Assembly (NCBI GenBank): GCA_963575745.1
Contig: CAUYUJ010020185.1
Location: 86,238-150,237, forward strand
Length of the DNA: 64,000 nucleotides
Source of the DNA: Prorocentrum cordatum
Taxonomy: Eukaryota; Sar; Dinophyceae; Prorocentrales; Prorocentraceae
Direction of reading: 5' to 3'
Of this stretch, positions 20,940-31,211 are shown in pieces. Each line of letters begins with the position of its first letter. Position 1 is the first letter of the stretch. The position numbers and the translations under genes were made by a program. The notes below the pieces were generated by a model that was not told the DNA's origin, did no database searches, and saw only the letters and a program-made list of their open reading frames with translations.

Positions 20940-21835
20940 TTGGATGTGATTGCTCCTCCACATATGCGCCACGAATATATCTATACATATAGTTATACAT
21001 ACACACCGATACATGAACGTACCTACATTCATACACACACCTACATGCAGACATTCATACCTACATGCATGCATGCATACATGCATACACACAAACATAC
21101 ATGCATACATATACTACACCACATACACGGCATTCCATTACATTGCATTACACTACAGTACATTACACACCATTACATCACATTGCAGCATTAAAACATA
21201 GCGCACCACATTACATCACACTGACATTACATTACATGACATTACAATACATTACATTACATTACATTACAATCCATTACATTACATTACATTGCAGACA
21301 TACATGCATACACACATGCATGAAAACAAACATAGATGTATGATTACCAACATACACACCGACCTACCTACATACCCACCCACCTACCTGCATACATACA
21401 TGCATACCTGAAACTATACACACATACATACATCGCATGGCATTCCATTTCAGTACCGTACATTGCATTACACAACGCTACATTACGCTACATTGCGCTA
21501 CATTACGTACATACATACATACATGCATACATGCATGAATGCATGCATGCATACATGCATACATACATGCATCAATTGATGCATGTATATATACATGCAT
21601 GCATGTATGCATACATGTAAACATGCATATATGCATACATGCATGCATACATACCTACATACAGACAGACTCACTGACTGGCAGGCATACAGACAGGCAG
21701 ACAGACAGACATACACACACACATACATACATTCATACATGCATACATACATTCATACATACATACACACATACATACATTCATAAATATAGATACAGGT
21801 ATATACATAGCACACACATACACCCTCCGACAAAT
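20940..21835. repeat. ACAT/ATGC tetranucleotide and CATTA pentanucleotide tract
   Basis: Mixed runs of ACAT, GCATACAT and ACAC at both ends enclose CATTACATTACATTA runs at about 21130-21300 and 21440-21510. A GCAGGCATACAGACAGACAG stretch lies near 21690. Peptides rich in His/Thr/Tyr from these frames are by-products. Confidence 0.95.
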
Positions 21836-22803
21836 GTTGCATGTACCTTCAGGGAGGCCGGCAATGTATAAAGTCGCTGACTTCTTGTGGTGATGTATAC
21901 ACCGCCACCCTCCCCTGAGGCCCAGGAACAAACATTGGAAGGTGTATGTATTTTTTGGGGCGGGAATAGAATGCCTCGCCGTAGTCGTTTGACATGCGCG
22001 AAATGAAGGCACAAACGCTCCGTCCATGCAAACGTCAATTTCCAAGCCTGCCTGCCGTTGTACCAGCACTCCTGCGTCGTCGCGCACGTCGTACTTAACC
22101 CGCCGTGTTTTCTTGAACCTCCCGCATCGCAAATTAGCACGGCGCGCTGCCCATCCTAACTATTTCGGCTGCATGTGTAGTATCTGACCAGACCATGTCT
22201 TCCATGCCGTCAGATGAACTGGAATCGGCGTCTGTGCCTGAATCGAAGTCTTGCGTGAGGTGGCATCGACGGATGCCCCCCTGAAGGCGGTGGCACGTTG
22301 TGCGGGGCCTGGCTGCGGAGGCTGATTTCTCTCAGCTCGATGGTGGCAGCGAGCTTCCTTGCTGTCCCGCCGACGCGGATTGATAGTTTTCGCGTTTGTC
22401 GCCCCTACGTGGACGGACCGCGCCCGTTTCCAAGCACTGATTCGCAACCATCGTGTATCATGCACGTGTCCGCGTGCATCGCGTCCTTTCCGCAGCCACG
22501 GCCCCTGCCGAACACGTTCACGAAGTTGGCCGGAGCGCACTCCATAATGTGCCCGATCGAGCGGATGCGCTCGACAAGGTCCTCGCAGACTTGTTGGGTG
22601 TGCGGCATGGAGGTGCTTAAGTGCTGCAGAAGGGTGAAACCTCTCTGTTGGGAGAAACCACCTGGCCCCTGAATCCGGTAGGCGCGATTCGTTCGAAATT
22701 CTGGATATCGAAGCCGACTGGCTGGGCCTGCAATCTGGCTATTTAGAACGGTGCCAACATTTCGTAGATACGTGCATCGAACTTGGCGCGGAGATCGATC
22801 AGG
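21836..22803 (-). other. Possible decayed minus-strand coding region, unidentified
   Basis: Successive minus-strand frames have ordinary amino-acid composition: EDLVERIRSIGHIMECAPAN, then CMIHDGCESVLGNG (22608-22405), and YDVRDDAGVLVQRQAGLEID, then LCLHFAHVKRL (about 22130-21850). Stops separate them. They could be one old gene or transposon. I do not recognise it and find no neighbouring clue. Confidence 0.25.
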
Positions 22804-23568
22804 TCAGCTGCCCTCGTCCTCAGAAACCCGAGACGGGTACTGAGGATGAACATGATGTGTATATATATATATATATATATGTGTGACGAGGTCCGCACGG
22901 ACGCCATTTACCCGAACCCTGCAACCGATGACGCTATTAGGCACACGCATGGCGATCTGTCTGGTCGTGCCCCCCAAGCCGCGCTGTAAAGCTGCCGCCT
23001 GGTGCTGCGGGGTCCTCCGACCACTCGCGACGTTGAGCCACGCGTGGACTTCCAACATCGAATATCTGAGCTGGATGTTGTCAATTGGGGCCAGTATGGC
23101 CCCATGATTCTGGTATCGTCGTTCCCCCCCCCCTTCTGTCTGCATGTCGCCAGTGGCCATCAGATTGGAGCAAATAGGATGAGGCCACATTGCACCAGGA
23201 AGCGTGGTGTGATCTGGATGGCATTGGATGCACTGGCTAAGCGACGTATGCTCCTTGGGAGCAGGGATCCGTGCTCCCCTCGGGAACGTTTGTTTCCAAG
23301 CAGCTTGTGTCCAAGCATGCATTTGGCAAGGTCCTGCTGGTGGCTGGTATACCGTAACATACTTGAACATGGCATGTCGTTGGTGGCTGGCTGGCGTATG
23401 CTCGTTTCCCAGCTGACCAGATTCGATCACAGGTAACGCGTTTCTGAGTTCCTCGTTTCCGAGCTCACATAATACATGTTCCCATAAACGGTGGTGGGGA
23501 GTAGGCGCAAGGTTTCGGTAGTCGGTTACACGGATAGTGCCGCCGTCGAGAATCAAGAGGGGGGCCAA
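22804..23568 (-). CDS. Hypothetical ORF, 254 codons
   Basis: The longest unexplained frame of the intron interior. It starts MAPLLILDGGTIRVTDYRNL, has a middle part with CIQCHPDHTTLPGAMW and NHGAILAPIDNIQLRYSML, and ends in a (TA)n-encoded YIYIYIY stretch (22857-22882) before the stop. The N-terminal two thirds are not low complexity. No domain is recognised and no homology is claimed. The microsatellite at its end makes intact function doubtful. Confidence 0.2.
   Translation of the reverse strand: MAPLLILDGGTIRVTDYRNLAPTPHHRLWEHVLCELGNEELRNALPVIESGQLGNEHTPASHQRHAMFKYVTVYQPPAGPCQMHAWTQAAWKQTFPRGARIPAPKEHTSLSQCIQCHPDHTTLPGAMWPHPICSNLMATGDMQTEGGGERRYQNHGAILAPIDNIQLRYSMLEVHAWLNVASGRRTPQHQAAALQRGLGGTTRQIAMRVPNSVIGCRVRVNGVRADLVTHIYIYIYTHHVHPQYPSRVSEDEGS
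22857..22886. repeat. TA dinucleotide microsatellite
   Basis: GTGTATATATATA run, about 24 bp. Confidence 0.9.
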
Positions 23569-24156
23569 TCTTGCGTAAGGCGAGTTCCGCTACCAAGTCA
23601 AAAGTGCCATCTCTGGGTCAAGATATCTGGCATGAAAGACAGAGACGAAGAGGGACATTGATGTCTATCCTTCCAAATAGCACATATGACGTATGTGGGC
23701 ACGTAGGTCGTGTGCGACTTCACGCGCGAGCCGACATGATAGCGGCGCGATTCGATCCTGCAACCCCATACAGTTCCAATTGAGCCAAGAGTCACCAGCG
23801 CCAATGACGGCCAACAATCGCATCAAGGCAGTCCCCAGACGGCTCAAGAGGGCGCCAATAGTCCACCAAGTGGGCCTCGTTGGCCCTTGCCGCTCCGAGA
23901 AGGCAACACAAAGTGGAAACCTAAAGTTATTCGATGTGTGATGTCAGTCGCCTGACTTCCTATGGGGATGCTTTTCCAAACCATGGTTCCAAAATTGGCC
24001 AAGATGCCCTCGGGAACGGCCCGAAAGATGGTTCCAAATCCGCCCAACAGACCCCCGAGGTGGCCTCCAGAGACCCCAAGACGTACACAGCATCACACAA
24101 AAGCCCGAAGAAATGGCTCAGGGTTATCCAAAGATGTGCCCAAGATGGCTCCGCAC
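23569..24156. other. Intron sequence with diverged CCAAGACGGCC units
   Basis: From about 23830 rightwards, variants of CCCCAGACGGCTCAAGAGGG and GGCCCGAAAGATGG appear, related to the minisatellite at 4-7.6 kb. This supports one continuous intron whose two edges carry the same old repeat. No coding signal on either strand until exon 2 begins. Confidence 0.5.
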
Positions 24157-26254
24157 GGGGGGCCAGATGCAGATGGCGCAGCCCTTCAGATTGAAGCCAA
24201 AGAACATACCGACCCAGAGCGGTAAGCAGAAGGCAAACGAGAATATCTGAAAGAAATCGGAACCGATCATGCATCCAACTGGCAGCCCAATGGAACCCAA
24301 TTGTTGCATGATCGTACCCATGTCCAGGAGCAGGGACTTGCCGATGCTGAATATGAAATCGAGGAAGGGTCCAGCAGGAATGTTGAAGACTGCGTTGTAA
24401 ACTCCCAGAGTTTGGACGAAATCTAAGAGAAGCTTGAGAGTGTCGCGGAAAATTATGTAAAGTTCGGCGCGAAGTCCATGAATGAAGTCAAGGTGAGCTT
24501 CATTGAACATACCACCCAAAAGCAAACTAAGGCTGCCCGACTCTGTTGTGGCACGAGTTTCGTCATCCTCGTCAGTGTTCTCAGCATTGATCTTCTTGTA
24601 CAGGTATAAGGTCAGCAATGGGGAGAACACAAACGCGAATACCCGAACAAAAGAGGAGTCGTAATTGGTAGGACATTCACGGCACTCACTCCCAGCTGGA
24701 AAGTGCTCTGCTGGGCACAAGCCGCAGGCAATACTGAAATGAGTGCCACAGATGGCCTCCCAGCTGTAGAGGTCAGTAGTACCGGGGCACTTTGATTTCG
24801 TGATGCATAGATAGACTTGTACTTCACTGGGCAAGGTCTGCCCCTCTTGCAGGGGTTCGATCATGAAGCCAGCGACGACCTCAACGACTCCTGGGCCACG
24901 ACAGATCATGCCATCAGGACAAGGAACGCACGTCCCAGAATCGTCCATGAAGGCCCCCTCATCCACTGAATCGCCTGGCACGCAGGCGCACGAGTCCGAG
25001 GACTCAGCGCCCGAGAATGGAATCCACGACATCTCCCCCTGGACCGTGGTCTGCTCCAGCGTCGTCCACAGCTGGGTTGAGTCCTCCGTACAGCTCGTGC
25101 AGACCGACATGCCCTCCTCGGCCGCGTGCGTGCCGACCGGGCATCGCTCGCATGTCGAGCTGGCATTCGAGGCTGCATAGTGACCTGGTGCGCACAGAAC
25201 GCACGCAGACATGCCCACGCTGTCCGCGTAGGCACCCTGCGCGCAGTGGACGCAGGAGGTGCGCATCTCATCTGGGACGCTGCCCTTTGGGCACTTCGTG
25301 CAGGAGATCTGGCCTGCCGCACCCTGGATCTCCCCGTCGGGGCAAGCTGAGCAAACGGCTTGCGCAGATGCGCCCTCGCCTACGACACTGTACTTCGTGC
25401 CAGCTGGGCAAACTTCGCAGAAGCCGCTAGCCCCTAGCACCATGTCTTTTCCCTGACAGTCAGGGAGCATGTCATCAGGGACGCAGAAGCTGGTAGCATC
25501 GATTTGATGGTACCCCTCCACGCAATCCTGCCCGAAATACGGAATGCTCGCTGGCATACTGCTGAGATTGCCACCCCAATAGCCACCGTAATCGAACCGG
25601 AGAGCTCTCTTCCAAACGTAACTCTCCACCAGACCTTCCGCAATTGTCGGATATTCCGAGGTCTCCGAATCGCCATCGGAGTTGCCCTCGGTACCAGTGG
25701 AGTCGAACTGGAAGACGATGGTCTCCCCAATCGCATCGCCAGTGCAACTTTTCGAATTGCGGCAGGTGTCGTCGCAGATGCGATCCTCGGGCAAGTTATC
25801 ACACTGAAATTCAAAGGGGCTGTTGCTCACCCCATAGAACTTGGCGCTCTGCAAGAGCTGATTCATATCCTCGTAAGCCGCAGCGCTCCGCTCTTGAAGC
25901 TGCGAGAGGCTGTACGTATTCTTACTCGCGTAGTTCAGAGTCGCTGTGACGCCGTCGGGTTCGAACCCCAGCAGCTTGGATAAGGCCAGGGCGTAGAGGC
26001 ATGCGCCATCAGCCGCCTGAGCCCCTGCATCTCTCGGCGCATTCGTCGTGTAGTCCCTCCCGCCAAGCGCCAACGTCTTGTTGGTGCTGAGGCTCTCCGC
26101 CCTCTCCAGGTCCGCCACCGCATCTTCAGCACGGCGAGGCGGCTTAAAATGGCCATCGGTTGTCGAGTAAGGCTTCTGTTGGTTTTCTAAGTTCGACCCC
26201 CGTGCGAAGCGCGTGAAGTAACCGACCGCCCCACTCGTTATGCTCTCGGGAGCC
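24157..26254 (-). CDS. Receptor-like multi-pass membrane protein, exon 2 (cysteine-rich stalk and first TM helices)
   Basis: About 699 codons. The first part completes the ligand-binding domain (DGACLYALALSKLLGFEPDG, then AAAYEDMNQLLQSAKFYGVS). Next, about residues 200-420 of the exon, come GCC2/GCC3- or TNFR-like cysteine repeats: CEVCPAGTKYSVVGEG, CSACPDGEIQGAAGQISCT, CVHCAQGAYADSVGMSACV, CAPGHYAASNASSTCERC and CPVGTHAAEEGMSVC. A further Cys-rich block ends in CGLCPAEHFPAGSECRECP. Membrane helices follow: VRVFAFVFSPLLTLYLY, an amphipathic FRDTLKLLLDFVQTL, and FFQIFSFAFCLPLWVGMFFG. The exon starts after CCAG at 26258-26255 (phase 2). A GT donor at 24156-24155 gives phase 0. An extracellular sensor stalk on a multi-TM body is inferred. 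The ligand is unknown. Confidence 0.88.
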
Positions 26255-26707
26255 CTGGCATCCAGACGCCTCCAAGTCTGACAAAGACCAACCCGAGAAG
26301 ACTGCAAGGCTCATCAAGACAATCCAAAGACGGCCGAATGAGTCCCCAAGAACTCGAAAATCTCTACAGCATGCCCAAGCAGGTACCAACAAGTATCCAA
26401 GAGACGCCTGAAGTGGACTCCAGCGAGGCCCAGGTATGACCAAATGTGATGAAGCAATAAAAATGGGTTGCGCTTCCTTCCGAATATGTTCGGCTTCAGA
26501 TCGACCGACTCGAAAAACCTTCAGAGAGCTGCGAACAGCTCCCGAGAAGGGCCCCGAGACCCCCAACGGCCCTCCTGAGGCCCTCAGGAGGGCCCAAGAA
26601 GCCTCGAAGATGCCATCAAGAGGGAGGAAGGAGGAGAAGGAAGAGGAAGACGAAGAAGGAAGGAAGGCACCGAGGGTGCGTTCAAGACCCGCTCCCAGAT
26701 ATGGCAC
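26255..26707 (-). other. Intron 1 of the receptor gene, bounded by a direct repeat
   Basis: A canonical GT-AG solution is CA|GTGCCATATC at 26707 and GATGCCAG at 26255, phase 2, in frame. Alternatively, the 9-base direct repeat TGCCAGGGC occurs at both exon edges (plus-strand 26741-26749 and 26252-26260) in the same codon phase. Splicing anywhere inside it would also keep the frame, with non-canonical ends. The interior is rich in TCCTCC and diverged CCAAGACGGCC sequence. Confidence 0.6.
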
Positions 26708-27906
26708 TGAACTGAAGCGCTGCTGCGCTCTTGCGCTGCTGCCCTGGCACGGTCGCTGGTTTTGCCGCAGGCAGCTGAATATTCTTCTCTGAAAGATGTG
26801 GTTGTCGTGGCCTTCTCCTTGTCGCAATCAATTGCATGCTCTTCATCCGTAGCCCACATGAAGCTTGTGGCGAAGATCGCATTGTTGGACATCTGACGCA
26901 ACATAGCCTTGTCGCAGCTCCATTGCGAGAGGTCGGGATTATCGAGGGTACCATAAAATCCTTTCGTGTAGAAGCCATAGACCATCCACACCAAACCCGA
27001 TGCACCCATGTAGTTAGCAGAACACATCATTGCACGCCAAGTGGTCTCGTAGGTAATCATCTGGATGATTCGGTACCTGTTATCCTTGATCGTCCGCACG
27101 ACCGCGTCGGTCTGCACATTCGGACTGAGGATTTGGGCCTCAAATATCACGCTCATGCCAGGCTCAGCAAGAATGGTGCTTTTCATCAGGTCGTTATGGC
27201 CACGGAACCGGGCCTCTTCCGCCATGATCAGTACGATATTCCTCCAATCGCAAATCCTCGCCATCTGCAGCCAAGCGTACGTGAATGCAGTATGCGGGAT
27301 GCGCGTGCGGAAGAAATTCCGGAACACCGTCCGATCTGTGAGGTCGGGCATACCTGCAGCCCAACTCATCATGGGCATGTTGTAATGCTGCGTGTAGCGC
27401 GCAAGGTGGTCACAGACGCCGGAGCAGCCAGCTGTGCCGATAGCCACGTACTTGTCAGGGCTCTCGTCGAGCTTGGCGGAAACAATCCTCTGCCCGGTAT
27501 ATCCAACACAGTTGTCGTTGTACCATTCGCACCTGAGTTCGTAACCCGGGAGGAGCCATTGCTGTTCGTTGATCATCTCGAGCATCATCATGCTGCCGAG
27601 GCGCATCACGTCGCCGCCATCCCAGCCGCCCGTGTCTTCGGACGGACACAACATCCAGATGTCCGTGCAATTATCGCACTGCTTCTTGTACTCTGGCATC
27701 GCCTCCCACCAATGTGGAATCGGCACCGAGATATAAGGTATCTGCTCCATCAACCTGGCCCCGGTATTATTGACGCCGCACGAATCGAATACGATCGACG
27801 AGTCGGAACACGAGACTGTCTCTGGCAGCGGGAGGGCAACGGCTTGCTGGATCACCACCAAGAGGAACGCCAAACATCGCCTGCCTGTCCAGCGGTCTGC
27901 CGCCAT
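26708..27906 (-). CDS. Receptor-like multi-pass membrane protein, exon 1 (signal peptide and ligand-binding domain)
   Basis: Starts MAADRWTGRRCLAFLLVVIQ, a clear signal peptide that supports this ATG. About residues 40-370 form a periplasmic-binding-protein type 1 (ANF-receptor) domain like that of GABA-B and natriuretic-peptide receptors. Signature stretches are PGYELRCEWYNDNC, VAIGTAGCSGVCDHLARY, MPMMSWAAGMPDLTDRTVF, FFRTRIPHTAFTYAWLQ and WRNIVLIMAEEARF. It should bind a small ligand outside the cell or in an endomembrane lumen, after export by the signal peptide. The open frame runs past the donor into a TCCTCC tract to 26584, which is intron. With exons 2-4 it gives a protein of at least 1,360 residues. 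The family call is firm; any specific ligand or signalling role is unknown. Confidence 0.9.
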
Positions 27907-27928
27907 CTGCCAAGGTCGGCAGGGAATG

Positions 27929-27960
27929 CTGGGCGTGGCGGTGCTGACGAAAGCCAGGAC
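27929..27960 (-). promoter_or_regulatory. Candidate spliced-leader trans-splice acceptor
   Basis: Upstream of the receptor ATG the minus strand reads CCTGTCCTGGCTTTCGTCAG, a pyrimidine-rich stretch ending in AG at 27945-27944. This would leave a 37-nt 5' UTR. In dinoflagellates nuclear mRNAs receive a spliced leader at such sites. Another AG lies about 20 bases further upstream. No TATA-like promoter is evident. Confidence 0.35.
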
Positions 27961-28297
27961 AGGCTGAAAGCACAGGCCGCTCCAGTCAGAATGGCTGCAG
28001 GCACCCGATTCCGTCTGAGCATTCCTGGTAGCAGTATTGACATCGACGTCAGTTGCTGTCGTTGAGAGCGCGCCCCAGTGCGCATGTACACAACATCCTA
28101 GATATCCAGCACCCTCCTGTGCATCAGGTTTCCCCGTTCTTCCACCTACTCACTACCCCCCCCCTTGTCGACCACCCTTTCTCTTACAATTAACTCTTGA
28201 TCGGGCCCCTCTTGGGGGTGCAACGCTGTCAATCGATCCATTCGTATTGGCCCTGCTGCTCCCCTCCTCCACTTTCCGGTTTTGCTGCTCCCCTGCT
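27961..28297. other. Upstream region of the receptor gene; nothing recognised
   Basis: Mixed sequence with a short C run at 28155-28163. No further upstream exon or regulatory motif could be supported. Confidence 0.4.
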
Positions 28298-28478
28298 CTT
28301 CTTCCTCCTCCTCCTCCTCCTCCTCCTCTTCCTCCTCCTCCTGCTCCTCCTCCTCCTCCTCTTCCTCCTCTTTTTCACATGTTTGTTTCTCCTCCTCCTC
28401 CTGCTTCTCCTCCTCCTCCTCCTCCTCTTCCTCCTCCTCCTCCTCCTCTTTCTCCTCCTCATCCTCCTCCTTCTCCAG
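28298..28478. repeat. TCC trinucleotide tract
   Basis: Long CCTCCTCCT run with a few CTTCCT and CTGCTC interruptions. Frames through it encode only Leu, Ser or Glu runs. Confidence 0.95.
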
Positions 28479-28821
28479 GAGAGGGGGGACATGCGCATCG
28501 TGGCCCGAGATATGTGCGAAGTTAAGCAATCTCCAGTTCTCGCGATGGCGGCCATCACGGGTCCTGGCCGCCAACCTCCCCCGCCCAGGCAGCGTCACGA
28601 TTCGTATTGACGTCCGCGCTGGCTCCGGTTATCCGTAGACCTTCGCAAGCGGCGCCAGCGCGAAGCTTGCCATTACTGGCCTCCCGCCCCCATCTTCGTC
28701 GCGTTATTTCGATGTTGCGTTTCTTCTCCTCTTTATATGTTTTGCTCGCTTTCTCTCTTTCTCTCCTTTCCTTTTCCTCTGCTTTTCAACCACAAGGACC
28801 CTTGTTCAACCTACAATGAAA
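28479..28821. other. No gene seen; left flank of the mobile-element cluster
   Basis: Mixed sequence with a pyrimidine-rich stretch near 28720-28790. It ends in ACAATGAAA, where the first cluster element begins. Confidence 0.4.
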
Positions 28822-29947
28822 CATGATGGACCCACGAACCCGGAAAGGGATATAGACATGTGCAGCATGGTCACGTTTTCACGATACCCACCTGGGCGAC
28901 ACCTCACGAAACATCCCACGAGACACCCCGCGAAACATCCCACGAGACACCTCACGAAACATTCCACGAGACACCTCACGAAACATTCCACGAGACACCC
29001 CGTGAAACATTCCACGAGACACCCCACGAACAGGCAACCACTCAACCAGACACCCCATGAAACATTCCACGGGGGTGCGACTGGGTGTGGTCGTGCTGGG
29101 GTGTGGTCGTGCTGGGGTGTGGTCGTGCTGGGGTGTGGTCGTGCTGGGGTGTGGTCGTGCTGGGGGTGGTGGTGCGTGCTGGGGGGGTGGTCGTGCTGGG
29201 GGTGGTCGTGCTGGGGCGTGGTCGTGCTGGGGCGTGGTCGTGCTGGGGCGTGGTCGTGCTGGGGTGTGGTCGTGCTGTGATGAGGTCGTGCTGGGGTGTG
29301 GTCGTGCTGGGGTGTGGTCTTGCTGGGGTGGGGTCGTGCTGGGGTGTGGTCGCTGCGTGCTGGGGTGGTCGTGCTGGGGTGGGGTCGTGCTGGGGCGTGC
29401 TGGGGTGTGGTCGTGCTGGGTGGGGTCGTGCTGGGGTGGGGTCGTGCTAGGGTGGGGTCGTGCTGGGGTGTGGTCGTGCTGGGGTGCGGTCGTGCTGGGG
29501 CGTGGTCGTGCTGGGGTGGAGTCGTGCTGGGGTGTGGTGGTGCTGGGGTGTGGTCGTGCTGGGGTGGTCGCACCCTGTGATTTATCGATCGGGTCGTGCT
29601 GGGGGGTGTGATCGTGCTGGGGTGTGGTCGTGCTGGGGTGTGGTCGTGCTGGGGTGTGGTGGTGCTGGGGTGTGGTCGTGCTGGGGCGTGGTCGTGCTGG
29701 GGCGTGGTCGTGCTGGGGTGTGGTCGTGCTGGGGTGTGGTCGTGCTGAGGTGGCCCGCACCCTGTGATTTATCGATCGGGATTTCAAAAACAAGCGTTTC
29801 GCCTGAGACATCCTCAAATTTTAATCCGCCGGCCTCCTTCGACCTCGATATTTATCAGGGAAAGAATCCGCCGGCCTCCTTCAAGTTGGGCACGGGGGAC
29901 TATGTTTACATACTAAAAGAGAACCCTGGGCCTGAGCCCTTTCCGGG
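28822..29947 (+). mobile_element. Modular element copy U1 (class A)
   Basis: Minisatellite at 29083-29570, then CCTGTGATTTATCGATCGGG, then a second array at 29589-29748. It lacks the long FRSRH-type tail block present in other copies and has the variant CGCCTGAGACATCC. Hairpin loop CTGA. Left flank ATGAAA, right flank AAAATG. Confidence 0.9.
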
Positions 29948-30141
29948 AAAATGTGTTTGTAAGCCGCCACGAAACGGATCCCTTTCCGAACCAACCAACC
30001 ACACAAGAAACTCTTTTGCGGCGGACGTACATGTTGACCGAGGGTTCAGAGGGCACCAGGGATGAAAGGGAACGACGGGGGAAACAAAAATTGACTCTCA
30101 CACTGTTTTATTAGTTTTTGGGCTACGAGCCACGCCACAAA
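29948..30141 (+). repeat. Spacer with GGCGGACGTACA-type host repeat
   Basis: Contains GTAAGCCGCCACGAAACGG, then GCGGACGTACATGTTGACCG and AGGGCACCAGGGA. The same blocks recur in the spacers at 32.5, 34.5-35.1 and 36.5 kb, so several cluster elements sit in one older repeat. Confidence 0.6.
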
Positions 30142-31204
30142 CATGATGGACCCACGAACCCGGAAAGGGATAAAGACATGTGCAGCATGGTCACGTTTTC
30201 ACGATACCCAACTGGGCGACATCTCACGAAACATCCCACGAGACACCCCGCGAAACATCCCACGAGACACCTCACGAAACATTCCACGAGACACCTCACG
30301 AAACATTCCACGAGACACCCCGTGAAACATTCCACGAGACACCCCACGAACAGGCAACCACTCAACCAGACACGCCACGAAACATTCCACGGGGGTGCGA
30401 CTGGGTGTGGTCGTGCTGGGGTGTGGTCGTGCTGGGGTGGTCGTGCTGGGGAGTGGTCGTGCTGGGGTGTGGTCGTGCTGGGGGGTGGTCGTGCTGGGGG
30501 TGGTCGTGCTGGGGGTGTCGTGCTGGGGTGGTCGTGCTGGGGCGTGGTCGTGCTGGGGCGTGGTCGTGCTGGGGCGTGGTCGTGCTGGGGTGGTCGTGCT
30601 GTGGTGAGGTCGTGCTGGGGTGTGGTCGTGCTGGGGTGTGGTCTTGCTGGGGTAGGGTCGTGCTGGGGTCGGGTCGTGCTGGGGTGTGGTCGTGCTGGGG
30701 TATGGTCGTGCTGGGGTGGGGTCGTGCTGGGGTGGGGTCGTGCTGGGGTCTGGTCGTGCTGGGGTGTGGTCGTGCTGGGGTATGGTCGTGCTAGGGTGGG
30801 GTCGTGCATTTCGCTCGAGACATCCTGCCAAAATTCCAGGAAATCGTACAAAAACAAAGGAATTAGTCGAGACATCATCGAAATTCCTTCGCGCGGGGCG
30901 CTTTTCCGCGTCGCGGTCGGCTCTGCAAAACAAGCGTTTCGCTCGAGACATCCTCGGCAAACTCTGCGGAGCAAGCGTTTCGCTCGAGACATCCTCAACA
31001 CACGAAAAAGTGGCCCGCACCCTGTGATTTATCGATCGGGATTTCAAAAACAAGCGTTTCGCTCGAGACATCCTCAAATTTTAATTCGCCGGCCTCCTTC
31101 GACCTCGTTATTTATCAGGGAAAAAATTCGCCGGCCTCCTTCAAGTTGGCACCGGGGGACAGGTTTACCTACTAAAAGAGAACCCTGGGCCCGCCCTTTC
31201 CGGG
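30142..31204 (+). mobile_element. Modular element copy U2 (class A, GGATAAAG head)
   Basis: Single array at 30404-30808 followed by the full tail. The hairpin loop is reduced to CC (the only copy without four loop bases). Its left flank CGAGCCACGCCACAAA matches 32757 (GAGCCACGCCACGAAAGG), where the host repeat is uninterrupted. Its right end abuts U3 through a run of A only. Confidence 0.92.
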
Positions 31205-31211
31205 AAAAAAA

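Larger units (their letters stand above)
3130..24156 (-). other. Apparent 21-kb intron of the receptor gene, filled with nested repeats
   Basis: Between the last membrane codons of exon 2 and the first of exon 3 lie about 21 kb with no recognisable exon. The interval contains a higher-order minisatellite, two copia elements, one LINE, a MITE, several introner-like repeats and microsatellites, each listed separately. Intron status is inferred because exons 1-2 supply the extracellular and first membrane segments and exons 3-4 the missing later ones, on the same strand and in the right order. An extra small exon could be hidden inside. Confidence 0.55.

Noticed and set aside
28822-29947. Modular elements as LTR retrotransposons or TRIMs
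   Set aside because: No direct terminal repeats flank the copies; head and tail sequences differ except for an 11-base inverted block.
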